Below, piece by piece: positions 50,967 through 62,999 of a DNA stretch of 64,000 bases. The first letter of the stretch is position 1, and each line of letters starts with the position of its first letter. This stretch comes from Branchinecta lynchi (lineage: Eukaryota > Arthropoda > Branchiopoda > Anostraca > Branchinectidae). The stretch is from assembly GCA_023053575.1 (NCBI GenBank), contig JAKZAP010000007.1, forward strand, positions 17,692,304 through 17,756,303. Direction: 5' to 3'. The translations under genes and the position numbers were made by a program. Under the pieces are notes generated by a model. That model ran no database searches. It saw only the letters and a list, made by a program, of their open reading frames with translations, and had not been told where the DNA came from.

Positions 50967-51263
50967 TAATAAAATGTAGATGACTTATCTGGTTTGGACC
51001 GTCAAATATGATTCGCAGTCAGCTTGGGCTGAGGGAATATCAATCAACAGATTTTGTTGGTGACAATGCTGGTCTTAGCTAGACACATGGCGATTCTTCA
51101 GCGGCACGAAGAGTTAGGGTTCGTTCCAGCTCCACTTTGTAGTTACTTCGGAGTAACTACTTCAACCTTTGTCATCAAGAGTATAGAACGCGGGTTTCGA
51201 TAGATGTCTCTACGATTCTCAGCTGAGCGGAAACGCCGTTAGCAGCGGATATACTTGTAGTTA

Positions 51264-51515
51264 GTTGCGTTTTTAATCGAAGTTTAAACTTACCTTCAAC
51301 CTCAAAGGTCTTTATTTAATTACCGTTTTTGGTCGCCGGTTTCTTCGTCGTTCAAACTCTGACCCTTCTGACCTCTGACCGAGCAAGTTCGAAGTTTACT
51401 TGAATCGTCGAAGAAACGTCAACCGGGCAAGGATCGCACTTCGACGTCGTTTGAAAACGGAAATTAAGCAACTGGCTGAGCTAACGGCGAACGAAACTTC
51501 GATCAAAAATGCAAC
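51264..51515. mobile_element. GTTGC-terminus MITE, 252 bp, TA duplication
   Basis: TA|GTTGCGTTTTTAATCGAAGTT and AACTTCGATCAAAAATGCAAC|TA. The interior (GTCGAAGAAACGTCAACCGGG, ACGGCGAACGAAACTTCG) matches 8775..9589. Confidence 0.75.
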
Positions 51516-51517
51516 TA

Positions 51518-52869
51518 TTATTTCATTGTTGCTACTTCCAACGACGACTATATCGTTACAAGAAAATCGCTGATAAGAAGCAAATCGAATAAAAAGCGTG
51601 ACGTTGCTTGAGATTTCAGTTTCAGGCAATTTCACGTTAGGACCGGTAACGTGGAAACGGGAAACTAAATCGGGATTCGCGAACAGAAGAAAGAGGTATA
51701 ATATTATTTTCGCTGCGATTTGCTTTGTAGTTCCCTCTAATCCGTCAGAAATAGTTCACCCAAGAAAGGTGACTCGTAAAAAAGATCACAAGGGAGTCAT
51801 GAGCAAAAAACAATAGTGTAGACTAACTAGCAAGAAGTTAGCTAATTGTATTTGACAATGAATGTTAATCATGAAGCGGAAAGAAGATTTGTCTGTCTGT
51901 ATTTAACATTGCTTATAGTTAGCATAAAACCTCGTAAAGTAAAAAGTCCTGTCTCCGCGCTAAAGTAAAACTCTCACTATTTGTACATGAGGGAGTCGAT
52001 GAAAGAATAGCCGTATATTTCGCCGTATTTTTTTTTTTTTTTTATCGAGAATTCAACTCTGGGAACTAAAATCGAGACGGATAGCGAGCTCCAGGTCGGG
52101 TTAGAAGGAAGTCAGATGCAGGTTTCCTCTCAGACATCGGAGACTAGTATGAATGGGTACATGTTTCTCTTTGGTCTTCCGGAAATCGCGTTTTCTTCTT
52201 CGAATTTCCGATTGATTGTTCGGATATACCAGGGTTGGACGGTCGCGGAGTTGAAATATTGACGGGATTTTTGGCACTGTCGGGAACTCTTCACGGAAAA
52301 TTCAAAATTTTGAACTTCCTGACCATCGCGCGCAAAATCCGGATGGGAATGCCCGATCATTTATGCGCACTATTGGTGCATCTTCGACCTTCTTTAATAT
52401 ACTCCGGTGCTTTAAAGACATCGGACTATTCTCTTAAAGCAGCCGTGACATTCGCTATGCCCATGGATTCTTGCATCCACTCTAGTTGTGTACTCTCAGT
52501 TGCTAAACTCTTCTTTTCACATAATTAGTTGTTTCCTATCCGGGATTGATTGTTCTATTTTCGAATCTATTGTGGGTTCACATCTTTTTTAGCAAAATAT
52601 TTTATCCTTCAGGACCGAACGCTCGTCTAAAAAGTCGATCACGTTAAAAGTGACGTTGAAACTAGGAGAACTTTATTATAAAAGCCAAACGCTTAAATTG
52701 ACAATTCAATTTCATTGCTTAAAACGAAGAGGGAAAAAGTGTAAAATAATTTTCTCTACTTGGCTTAGTTGAAACGCATGTATCAAACGTAATCATTTAC
52801 TTCCATGTCTAGTTTAGCAAAAGGGCAGGGATAAATCAGCGGAAGAAATTATGGCCGGCGAGTAGATGC
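51518..52869. other. Unassigned DNA
   Basis: No recognisable exon. A poly-T run at 52029..52042 and an open frame of 97 codons (52235..52528) without a known domain are the only features. Confidence 0.3.
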
Positions 52870-53460
52870 AAGTAAGTAAGTAATTTATTTATGACCCGCC
52901 ATTTTGAAAAGGAGGAATAAATGAAGAAAATAGAAAAAACACATAAACACGCAGAAAAAGACACTTAATTTTCAATCTTCGGTCAGGAAGCAGTGGAAGA
53001 CGTCGTGTGCTGGTTGGGCCCTGTTGTCCATGATTTTGGAAAGCGATGAGGAAACATCCAAAAGAGTCACACTTGCATCTTGAGTTTTGAATTTCTCCGT
53101 CAATGTATGGTTATGACATAATTTCGATAAGTGGAGCAGGTGCTTCGCATATTTAAAATAACATGATCTCATCTTTTTAATCTCCTTCTTTCGCAGAACA
53201 TGAGTGACGCCAGAACGAAATAGTATAGAAGGAGCGCAGAAGGTGTTGTACAAATTTCCCAGTGCTTTACGATTATAGCGCCCCCCTTTGGGGACGATGC
53301 GCCCATAGGCGATACGGATTGATTTATAAACTTCTTGAACAACCGAAGAGCAAAATTTTGACAATGCAGATTTGAACGTTATGCCGAGCCACCGTAGTTC
53401 TGTTAAGGAGTTGGTGATGGTGCCGACAATCGTGACAGTACTGACAGTAATTCCATTCCA
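52870..53460 (-). pseudogene. 3' end of a CR1-like LINE with the C-terminal part of its reverse transcriptase ORF
   Basis: On - the frame from about 53460 to 52972 reads ...TIVGTITNSLTELRWLGITFKS, then CSSVVQEVYKSIRIAYGRIV, LYNTFCAPSILF and RKKEIKKMRSCYFKYAKHLL. This is the typical run after the palm/thumb of non-LTR reverse transcriptases (LG motif, then the C-P-I-L-like motif). It ends GTCATAAATAAATTACTTACTTAC, an (ACTT)n tail shared with 33066. An upstream stop and missing RT core show it is a 5'-truncated, dead copy. Confidence 0.65.
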
Positions 53461-55151
53461 TAATCACTGTCATGATCCTGCCCGTAAGAGAAGCATTATT
53501 CATAGATTAATAGGCATAGGCAAGCTCAAAGCCGGTTTGAAGATAGTATCCGACAAACTACAAGGCAGCTGCATTTGCATGAAATAATATTTCATTAGAC
53601 GTTATGATTTCGGGGGCGAGTTACACCAGTGTTTGCACGCGGTAGATCCGTGGGAATCTATCCGTAAGTTATATTATCTGTCCGTTATGGCTCAAACACA
53701 GTGGTAATCCAATAGGGTGGTTGCCTACAGGCCTTTTTCGGATTTTCCCAAATCATCATCAGTATCGCACGAAAAAATTGGATTGTTTCTGCTTTATGAC
53801 CGAAATGCAGAAAATTTGCAGGAGAACTTGATCGTTTGTCCCCACAATAAGAGAGGGTCCTATGACAGCGAGGGCCGCCAATTTTCCATTATCCGTAGTT
53901 TTTGACGGAAAAGAGAGATGGTTTGTAAAAAGAATAGATTGACATCATTATTTATCACAAAGGCTGAGAACATCGGGTGTCCGCTATCTCTGTGCAACTG
54001 TATTCAGTCTGTTTGTACGGTCGGACTCGCCTTATTCCAGTTCAGTGCTCCATCCGGTCAAAGACCGAGCCTTTGGCTCATTACCAACAGTTGTGACCCA
54101 GAGATATGGATAGATTTATCAGGTAATGCGCAGAACCTAGTAGCTTTCACTTTCTACACAATCAATACATTTTTGTTGTTCAAAAACATTTCGTACTGTA
54201 TTACTAATATTTGTTCTCTCGCGTCACCCATACTATTTACAATCACGCTTTTACATAGTCACGCAATTCAGTAATTCCACTAAACAAAAATTGCAGTAAT
54301 TTAAACATTAAATTTCAAAAAAACGAAATGATTTTTTCCTTGAAAAAGTCGCGCTGAAAAAACTCATAAAGGAAGTGACAAAACTTTTCTCGTACACCGC
54401 GCATGGATTGGATCTTTGGAACTGTCTTGCCTGTCTCTATGGTCTTGTGCGGTCGGGGCGTGGGGAGGGGAAGTATGTGACGATGGATGGGCTGTTCCAG
54501 TAGTTGGTCACCAAACTAAGTAGAAAGTTGGTGTCTATGGCTGAACCAAGATGTGCGACCAAACTTGCTGAGAAGGGAAATGGGCGGGATTTTGTGGGAT
54601 TTTCATCAGCTCGTCAGCTTTTGGGTCTATTTTACTAAACATGTCACAATCATTTTAAAGAATATGGCCTGATTTTCAGCCTGAAAAATGCCGGCTTATG
54701 GACTTTGGACCAAAGCCCCTTGAACAAATTTATCTTTCAGTATCTGTTCTAACAAGTAATTTAATTCTGAAACCCTGTACTATGAGTCTTTTAAGATATA
54801 TGGTATCCCTTACCCCGACTTTGTCTTTAACGAAGGCTTTTATAATAAAAAAAGGTCACGTCACATACGTGACGTATGTGACGATGGGCGGTGATTTGTC
54901 TTAGGGATTTTCGCCAGACGCAATCTTGCGAAGATTTTTAACACTGTTGTTCTTCCACAGATGTTGCTTTCGTTTTCTTACTTACCTTTTTTTAACGTTT
55001 AAAAATTTTATCACATTTTTAATTTTGCGAATTTTTTTCTAGATTTCAGTTTAGTTCTGTATGGTAGACAATGATGATTACAAAAATCCCACTGATATTT
55101 GGAAAGGAAACGGAAAGTTTTTTTTCAGTTTTTTAACATTAAGCACACTTT
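53461..55151. other. AT-rich DNA without a gene call
   Basis: The 118-codon frame at 53918..54274 shows no domain. The perfect palindrome-like TCACATACGTGACGTATGTGA near 54867..54888 is the only notable motif. Confidence 0.35.
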
Positions 55152-56345
55152 CTGGATCCCGAAGCGTAAGTGGAGGGATAGGCCTACCTATGACTTCTTA
55201 AAAGCTGTCCGTCTGCCCGCTCGTCCGTCTGACAGCACGATAATTCTCGAAGTGAATGAGATATTTTGATGAAACTTGGTATGAGCATCTTTGGGTCAAG
55301 GGACAGGTCGAGTTCGTAAATGGGTTCTGTAGCCCTACATTTAGGGGTGGGGGAGGGGGGTTAGATTAAGGGGCGAATAACTAATAAGATGGTAAATTTA
55401 GGGGCAAGAAAACCTGCTGACACATATAGGAAAATGATTTTCTGATTGGACAAGCAGTTCGCCCGGAATCCGGCCGAAACCGGAAAATTTGTTAAAAGTA
55501 AAAGTTTTATTAGAGGTTGATTAGATGTTCGATTTTGGGGTCAGAAGACATCTCGAATCCATATATGACAACCATTTTCTACCCGAACACATAGTTTTCC
55601 CGGAATCCGGCCAAAACCTGAAAATTTCTCAAAAGTAAAAGTTTTGTCTAAAGTTGACTAGACGCTCGATGTAGGGGTACGGAGATATGCTAGCCCTTAG
55701 CCTGGACTCTGGCCGAAACCGGAAATGTGGCAGAAGTAAGGCAGGAAGTTTTGATCAATTTCGTCAAAGTAGATATGACGTATAGGCAGGCCCGTATCCA
55801 GGAATTTATGTCGGGGGGGGGGTGCCTTTCGGGGTGGTGGGGGTTTGCTTGCTGGTCGGACAAAAAGTTAAAAAAAAAACACAGCTCAGAGGGAAAAGCC
55901 TATATAAATGATTATTTTTGTATGTTTAGGGGGGGGGGTCAACCCCCTAACCCCCCCCCCCCCTTGATACGGCTTGCGTATAGGGGTAAACACACATGCT
56001 GAATCCATATCTGAACTTGTTTTTTTTTCAGATGATGAATCATTGGCTTTAATGTGTTTCTAAATTTTAATAGTAAAAATGTTCAAGGAGTCTGGCAAAG
56101 ACCGGATATCTACAAGGCGCTATATATCCCACAAATGCTTTCATCGTTCTGTTTCTGATACCGACAAAAGCTCTGTCGATATATAAGGAAACATTTTTTC
56201 GGAAATCGGCACGGTTTGTCGGGGCGAAAACGGTGCGTTGATTCGGTTTTCAGTACCGACAAGAGCTCTGTCAAACACTTTCGACATACAATTGTCTGGG
56301 TAAAATATTACATTTTTGGGATCCCATCAAAACCTTTGGTCTTGT
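55152..56345 (-). mobile_element. GGGATCCC-family, inverted copy carrying a hAT MITE
   Basis: It begins GGATCCCGAAGCGTAAGTGGAGGG, has GATATTTTGATGAAACTTGG and units centred on CCCGGAATCCGGCCGAAAC (55453, 55600, 55710), and ends TGGGATCCCATCAAAACCTTTGGTCTTGT. It is interrupted at 55787..55976. Confidence 0.7.
55787..55976 (+). mobile_element. hAT-type MITE with poly-G/C interior, 8-bp TSD, copy 2
   Basis: CAGGCCCGTATCCAGGAATTTATG ... TTGATACGGCTTG with CGTATAGG duplicated exactly (55779-55786, 55977-55984). Same family as 33864..34034. Confidence 0.85.
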
Positions 56346-56556
56346 TTTGGTGCGTTGTGTTGATTGATTGTATTTTGGTTGAAGTTTTAGGTGGATATAA
56401 CTTTTGGATAGTGTACTCTTTTTTAAATGAACGCCGATTTTGTGAAGTATGATGTAATTATTGGTCAGTTGTAGACCTATAATTTATATTTCAGTATTTT
56501 GTCTACTCCCCAGCTTTGCCGGATATAAATAGATGAAATGAAATGAAACGTTGATA
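56346..56556 (+). mobile_element. LINE 3' fragment with (GAAAT)n tail
   Basis: It ends CCCCAGCTTTGCCGGATATAAATAGATGAAATGAAATGAAA, a typical CR1-like 3' end. No coding is left. Confidence 0.45.
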
Positions 56557-57092
56557 ATGAGACAATGGGGGATTTTCAGAAACTAATCCGTTTGGAAGCA
56601 CTGAAGTGAAATATGGCGAACTGGATTCGTAGCTGCGATCTAATCTGCACTTCAATCGCCAGGATGTGTGCGTTATTCTAAAAAATCTTGAATACCGACA
56701 GTTAAGTCTGACGTGCCCATCTATTGAATTAGGATTGATCGGATGTAAATAATGCGCCCCAGTCCTGCTTAGAGCAGTGTCGGCCTGAATTTTGGAGGAC
56801 TGAAATGTGGTAGAACTGGTTTTCATTGAAGTGAATAGTTAGTGTTCTCTTCAGCGTACGGCATCTTCTGAGACAAGATGAGCGCAAGATTTAGTTTTTC
56901 GCCTGTGGTTCTGTATTTCTTGTCCATTGTTTCAACTTGTCCCGTTTCTGCAATAGTTATTTGAATGAACGAGTGATCGGATTAGAGCGAACATTTTTGG
57001 TTTTAATCGTGCATTGGAGGTATGTCAGTGGGGTAGAAAAAAGTAGGCTTGCAAAAATGCTTCGTATGTTATTTAATTTTATTCATGTAACG

Positions 57093-57480
57093 TTAGTTGC
57101 GTTTCTGCAGATGTGGTATCTAGTACCACGGTCAAATGTCGTTTTTGCAGTTACTGAGTATCTGTTCTATTACACTTCCGAAGCGAAAATTTGGCAATTG
57201 TCGTTTTTGCAAAGCAACCCTTGTATCGATACAAGGGTGACTGCAAAACCGAAGAAATGCAGATCCAGTTATCGTGGTATCTGATAGCAAAAGTAGTAGC
57301 CGGGTCCGGAAACAAAAGAACTTGGATCCACGGCTTCGTAAGCAGCCGCGCCAAAAAACAAAAAGTCAAGATCTCTAACTGCTCTTTTGGATTTCTGCTC
57401 TTCTTTCCCTGTTCTGATGCAGGATCCCTGTTTTGATTTCTGTCTAACCCGGCTACCATGGTATCTCATACAACATTTGC
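57093..57480. mobile_element. Decayed GTTGC-type element with GTGGTATCTG units
   Basis: TA|GTTGCGTTTCTGCAGATGTGG at the left, with TTGTATCGATACAAGGGTGACTGC (a palindrome) and ATCGTGGTATCTGATAGC inside. Related to 23326..23657. The right end is unclear. Confidence 0.4.
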
Positions 57481-57648
57481 TTTACGACAATTGCCGAACA
57501 TAAATACTTGGCATATCCACTCACGTGACAAGGGCCAAACTACTTCTTCGCCAATTTGACAAAAACCTAGGCTCTTGTATTGGTGATGATGAAAGTGAGA
57601 TAAGTTAATACGTCGGGACCGTATCAGAGACCAGCGTAACTAGAACAA

Positions 57649-58110
57649 GTGCGCAAGCTCTCAGACGTGGAATGTAAAAGTAAAATGTTTATCAGATTTA
57701 TATACAAACAGCTTTAGAACCAAAACATGCCTCTTCCCCATAACCAAACAGTATTGAAATAACCTTGTAATCACCCCCCATCAAAAGCTTTAAATGTAAG
57801 CAAACCGCCATTATAAATCCAAAGAAATGCTGAAGATCTTGCACGAATAGCATTTGTTCGAACACTGAATGATCTGCCTGCCAGTCTCACCCTCTAGACC
57901 TCTTGTTCATTAGCGAGGTAATAACAAGTGCAATAAGCCAATTCGTAGCAGACTAATACCCCCTTCGTCACAATTCATTAAGTACGGCATATCATCCTTC
58001 ATTGTTCATTAAAGATTAAAGTACATCGCGTCCTCTTATTTGTCTCCCCAATCTCCCCAAATATACAAGAGTCATAGGCAAACTTAACTCATGGGAAACC
58101 TGGGCCCAGC
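57649..58110. repeat. Second copy of the dispersed repeat at 34797..35140
   Basis: GTGCGCAAGCTCTCAGACGT, AAAGTAAAATGTTTATCA and TATACAAACAGCTTTAGAACC match the copy in DMAP1 intron 4. The end (CTGGGCCCAGCTGCCCATG) joins directly to the satellite that follows. Confidence 0.65.
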
Positions 58111-58117
58111 TGCCCAT

Positions 58118-58830
58118 GTCGATTCGTTGGCACATCGGGTGTTTTTATATGCAAGAAATAAAACCCTGCAAACGTTTGTCGGGCAAAACACTGAAGAAAT
58201 CGAATTCTGCATGCTTTTGTCGTGCCTCGGTATTCTCGTCGGCACATCGGGTTCTTTTTATACAGAAGGAATCCAGAAGAAATAAAAAAAAATAAGTTTT
58301 TGTCGGGCGTCGGTCGACTTGTCGGCACATCAGGTTCTTTTTATACGCAAGAAATGAAATCCTGCAAACATTTTGTCAGGCAAAGCACTGGAGAAATCGA
58401 ACTCTGCATGCTTTTGTCGTGCCTCGGTTCGTCGGCACGTCGGGTTTTTTTTATACATAAGAAATCCAGAAGAAATAGTTTTTTATGCTTTTGTCGGGCG
58501 TCGGTCGACTCGCCGGCACATCGGGTTCTACTTATACGTAAGAAATAAAATTTTGCAAACTTTGTCGGGCGCACACAGGAAGTTTAAGTTTCATTGGCAC
58601 AAGGGGTTATTTTTACACATATGAATCAAGTTCTGTACAGTCTAGTCGAGCAAAACACAGAACAAATCAAATGCTCGATGGTTTTGTCGGGCGTCGGTAT
58701 TCTCGTCGGCACATCGGCCGAAAGTTCAAGTATCGTTGGTACATCGGCTTCTATTTACGCGTAAAAAATAAAGTTCTTTACAATCTTGTCGGGCTACAAT
58801 GCTTTTGTCGGGCGTCTGTATTCTTGTCCG
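58118..58830. repeat. Satellite array with alternating 112- and 82-bp spacing
   Basis: GGCACATCGGGTTCTTTTTATAC recurs at about 58129, 58241, 58323, 58434 and 58514 (spacing 112, 82, 111, 80), then more diverged at 58592, 58706, 58740 and 58830. Each long unit also holds GCATGCTTTTGTCGTGCCTCGGT, and each unit ends in TAAGAAAT(C/A). Confidence 0.75.
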
Positions 58831-58859
58831 CACACCGGGCGATTTTTTCTTTCGAACAA

Positions 58860-58950
58860 AATCCAATTTGGAAGCATTCCCCGTGTTTGCGCTGTTTCTG
58901 TACGCGGAGTCCGCGTGGAGCGACTCCCTCTATTTTCGCGCGAGTCATTG
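58860..58950 (+). mobile_element. Fragment of the GGCGTATTCTCGCC element
   Basis: GGAAGCATTCCCCGTGTTTGCGC and ACGCGGAGTCCGCGTGG match 24810..24870 and, inverted, 59590..59640. Confidence 0.5.
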
Positions 58951-59204
58951 AGGCAGAGTTTTTGCTTGTTTGGATACAGGGGTAAGTAGGTCACGTGTTT
59001 ATAAAAAAACTGGTCGACAAATTTTTATTAAATTGTTCACGAGAAAGTTATTGAATGCGTTTTGCCTTGTCGACCCACGAAATGGCGGTTGAATCTTCTG
59101 AGAACTTACCTGATCGAATAAAGTTTTGTTTATCTTTAATATGTTCGAAAGCTGCAACAGCAGATCCCCACCATATATTGACTACTATGGCATTGGGCTC
59201 TAAA

Positions 59205-60223
59205 AGTTCAAGCTAAATTTCTCGATTCCGGGCGATCTACTTGCCCGGCGAGAAAATAATTGTCATATCAACTTCAGATTCAACTTTTACTTCTTACAAA
59301 TTTTCCGCTTTTTGCCGGATTTCGGGTGAACTACTTGTCCGGCGAGAAAATAAATTTCATATTAAAATTCAGCATGTCATCTTACCTCGAAATCGACTTT
59401 CTCATTAGCTTTTAGTAAATATTTTATTTCGGCCCTTAACCAGAAACTCTCCACCTCCCTCCCCTAAAATATACCGCTTATAGAACCCATCTACGAACTC
59501 GACCTTTCCCAAGACCCAAAGAACCCTTACACCAAAGGCGTAATCTCGCCGTTCGAATTGAATGGCGAGAATAGAGGGAGTCACTCCACGCGGACTCCAT
59601 GTACGGGAAACAACGAGAACACGGGGAATGCTTCCAAGAAGGATTTTGTTCAACAAAAAAATGTGCTGTTGACGAAATTAGTCCGAATCCACTTTATTTT
59701 TGGTTTCGTTTATTCTGGTTGTTCTTAATTAATTTTACATTGCACCAACACCAGGAAAAATTGATTCCCCTCTGAATCTGAAAGGGATGTCTTTTTGATG
59801 ATGGCAATGATAACTGGAGCATTTCTCGTCCGTGGGGACTAGCGAGAATACGGGGAGTGAGTCCGCGTGACAAACAACAAGAGCTATAAGCTCATATGGG
59901 ACTTGTAAGCTTGTTAGCATGTATTCAAGTTCTCGTACTGGGATGTGAATGAAGAGTCGCTTGTCACTGATGTACATAGGGCTTGTGCAGCATTTCCCGT
60001 CCGTGGGGACTCGCGAGAATATATGGAGTGAGTCCCCGGGCAAACAAAAACGCGGGGATTCTTCAAGTAGAGTTCTCAGGGAACGACGAGAATACGCCTC
60101 AAGTTTCATCATAACATCTCATTCCCTTTGAGAGTTATCATGCTTACAGACGGACGGAATGACAAACGGACGACTTTTACGAAGTCATAGGTACCCATCC
60201 ACTTACGTTTTGGGACCCCAAAA
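59205..60223 (+). mobile_element. GGGATCCC-family copy interrupted at 59536..60099
   Basis: GATTCCGGGCGATCTACTTGCCC and TTGCCGGATTTCGGGTGAACTAC are internal units. After the nested element, CAAGTTTCATCATAACATCTC resumes, and it ends CACTTACGTTTTGGGACCCCAAAA. The 5' end is lost. Confidence 0.65.
59536..60099. mobile_element. GGCGTATTCTCGCC element with 3-bp TSD; holds the empty site
   Basis: AGGCGTAATCTCGCCGTTCG and CGACGAGAATACGCCT are inverted. CAA is duplicated (59533-59535, 60100-60102), and other GGGATCCC copies show the uninterrupted ACACCAAGTTTCATC. Inside, 59742..59751 is the single-copy GCACCAACAC that is duplicated around the long-TIR element at 23993..24691. GTCCGTGGGGACT(A/C)GCGAGAATA occurs twice. 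Confidence 0.75.
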
Positions 60224-60522
60224 TTGTCACACTTACTTTTACTTCAGGTTCCAGTTTGGATTTTATATCTTTTCACCCTTCTATACTTTGCATTTTCTTG
60301 ACATTCACGACTTCACATAGCATGGCGCGAGAAATTCGAAGCAGTTAAGGCATGCTTTTCAGCAGCTAGTCTCTGTATTTGAAGAGGTAGACTTCTGTGT
60401 GATTTGATAAATGATGAGCCAAAGACACTGTATTACAAAGTTAGTTGAATTGAAGGGTGGTTTAAACTTGCATTGTTCCCGTTTCTCCTTATTCATGAAT
60501 GACAAGAAAAGTCTTCTCAGTT

Positions 60523-60595
60523 TGCCTTCCCTGCTCTCCAATTGCGATAATCACTATTTACTTCCACAGTTCCCACAGCCCACCTGTTAAATCGA
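60523..60595 (-). repeat. Partial copy of the 60.7-kb inverted-repeat arm
   Basis: TTGCCTTCCCTGCTCTCCAATTGC and TTCCACAGTTCCCACAGCCC repeat the sequence at 60703..60780. Confidence 0.6.
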
Positions 60596-60666
60596 GTTGA
60601 GGCCAAAGTATTACAACAATAGACGGTAGGATCTGAGATAACGAAAGTCATCTTTCGAGTCTTCTA

Positions 60667-60989
60667 TTTCAATTAAACCGCTCTGTAATTTTCCCCTTCA
60701 AACGTTGCCTTCCCTGCTCTCCAATTGCAATAATTACTATTTACTTCCACAGTTCCCACGGCCCACCTGTTAAATTGACACGTCAATTCCCGCCGTGTAT
60801 TTGCGGTTGTAACTTGTAAGCGTAACCAGCGTAACCCACCCACTTTGCGCATTGCCACCCTATTCCCTCCCATATTGCGGGTTCAACTGACCAGCCGCAG
60901 GGCGAATTGATACCGAAATCCTAACCGAGGCATCGTGCCAGCTAGATTCTATATTTTGACGAACTCTCGTATTTCTCTAATCACAGCTT
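60667..60989 (-). repeat. Left arm of a large inverted repeat
   Basis: It is the inverse of 63000..63156 plus 63834..64000 over about 320 bp. It is uninterrupted (GGGTGGGTTACGCTGGTTACG on -), which defines the insertion point of the LINE in the right arm. Confidence 0.8.
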
Positions 60990-62999
60990 ACATATATTAA
61001 CGGGGATTCGGTAGTTATACAGAATCCTAAATAAGCTATCGGTACAGATCTGTTCGGGAATTATCACAAATTCAGTAAGCGAATTTACTGAAGGTATTCA
61101 GTAAATTTTTTATGCCAGAAGTATTCGGTATATTTATGGAGATTCAGTAGCTACACAGAGTAGTAATTTATTCAGCATAATTTTTTGGACTCGATAGTTA
61201 CCACGAATCCCGCCTTTTGTTCCACTTTCGACGAAATTTAGTCGGTATAAAAACTGGAATTTGGTAATTTACTCAGTATATTCGCCAGGATTCGATAGTT
61301 ACCACTAAACTTGAGACCCGGAGAGGTCGAGTGAAGCACTGGTCGTAGACAAAAGGATTAATTTATGATTTCATTGATAGTCCTTACTTTGATTTTGGAT
61401 CCCAAAAAGACGCTCTAATCATAGGTGTTTTGAAAATTCCGCCTGCGGCGCTTTTCGTATTATTCTTTTTTTTTTTGGAAGGGCGCGTCATTGTGTTGCG
61501 AGAGCAACACTTCGGTTTTGTCCTCTTTTTTTTGTGTTTTTTTCCTATGCCGCCGATTTAATTTTATTCCTGGTAACTGGTAAGGGTCTAACCTGTGCGG
61601 TTTTTATGGAAAGTGTGGACCTTAGGCCGGATTGAATATGACATTACATTTTGGAAAGCTCCGTAGAACTCTTGCCTGGGGCCAATACAGATTGTTTTTG
61701 CTTGTCCTCGAGCCAGAGCCTACGGTGTGCGAAGTGAAGTGGAGTTATATAGCCCATGTCAGAGAGGACTATCTGAAGTTGTGTAGCGAACCCTTCGTTT
61801 CATCGAACCATGTTTCTGCTTTCAAGTGGAAAGCTCTGTTATAGCACGCAAGCAGGCAGGCACCAGTTTCAAATTGAAGATGGACTAAAATCTATAAGTG
61901 TTAAATATATGCGGCAGTTACCCGGTCCCACGGCCAACATATCTTCTTTGAGTGATAAATAGAAAAATCTACAGAAACAAAAAAGTGGCTTTTCCCATGG
62001 GTCCGAAAGTGCTGCCATCTATTGTTGCTATCCATGTCTGTTCGCGATTTCAGCTGAGTTTATCATTCGTTTTTTTGCACTTGTGTGCGGTAGAGAAATG
62101 GTATCAGAGGTTAATGCTAATACGTGTACCGTTTCACCCCACATATACAGTGTAACTTGTCTTATCCTGGGCTAGAAGTGACAATCCTAGGTTATATAAG
62201 CAAAAGTCGCGGCAGATAGAATCTTCTAGTAAAACTCTAGTTGACAGTCTATCTAATTCCGTTAGTTACTAGCCTACACAATATATATACCGACTAGACT
62301 CACTCCCAGTTTTTTAAAAGGATAGCCTACTAAAATACCACTTTTGTTTTGTGTTTCTGTTTAAAATATATCAACTGATTTGAAAATCAACAATATATCT
62401 GAAGCTTCACTATCAATGATCGACATTTAGGAAGTCTTATTTGACCCTGTGTTTGAGTAAAAAAAATAATATGGATACCGCTTCTTGCTAATGAAGCTCA
62501 CTGCAGTGGTGAAGGCTACCACACATAAAAATCGCAGACCCATCGTAAATAAAAATAGAAAACTGAATTTCAGCTTAAATTGTTAAGAAACAAATGGGGC
62601 TCATTTTCTTAAAGAATAAAAAAGTTCGTTACCTCGAAGAAATTCCGAGTTATGAGCCTTTCTTTGCAATTTTGCCATATTTTATAACCGTCATATGTCA
62701 AATATGGTGAATAGAGAATGAACAGTTAATCAGATAATAGAGAATAAATCGTATTCTTGTAGAGCTTGATTTGATCTTTCGAATGATATAAGATAACGTT
62801 GGATTTCGACAACTATGTATCTTTAAAAAAATGTAGAATGATGACAGGTCAACATAAGCGAAATTTGCCGTTTTTAGCCTACATCTCGGAAATGCAACAA
62901 CGTTGGAAACGCGCACTACGATATTCGTTTCCAGCGACATCGACTACCCTAGGAACTACTTCTCAGCATTTGTGTTCCAAAACTTCTCAGCATTTGTAT
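60990..62999. other. 2-kb spacer between the arms of the inverted repeat
   Basis: No coding domain is recognisable. 61070..61310 holds loosely repeated ATTCAGTA and GATAGTTACCAC phrases. If the arms are terminal repeats, this is the body of a non-autonomous element. Confidence 0.4.

Larger units (their letters stand above)
50530..51040. mobile_element. Head-to-head ribozyme-bearing foldback with 10-bp TSD
   Basis: CAATCAACAG is duplicated exactly (50520-50529, 51041-51050). Arms begin CATATTTGACGGT and run through ACATTTTATTAGAGCTATATT, the hammerhead-like core, TTCCAGCTTGAGC and GTTGTTTTTCCACAAG. The right side has an extra 30 bases containing GTCAGCTTGGGCTGAGGGAATAT, also present at 22790. 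The centre (about 50680..50860) is single copy. It interrupts the SINE-like repeat. I infer a Penelope-like derivative; no protein domain remains. Confidence 0.75.

Noticed and set aside
52972..53364. 130-codon frame as a host gene
   Set aside because: Its sequence and its (ACTT)n-tailed 3' end mark it as the end of a LINE ORF.
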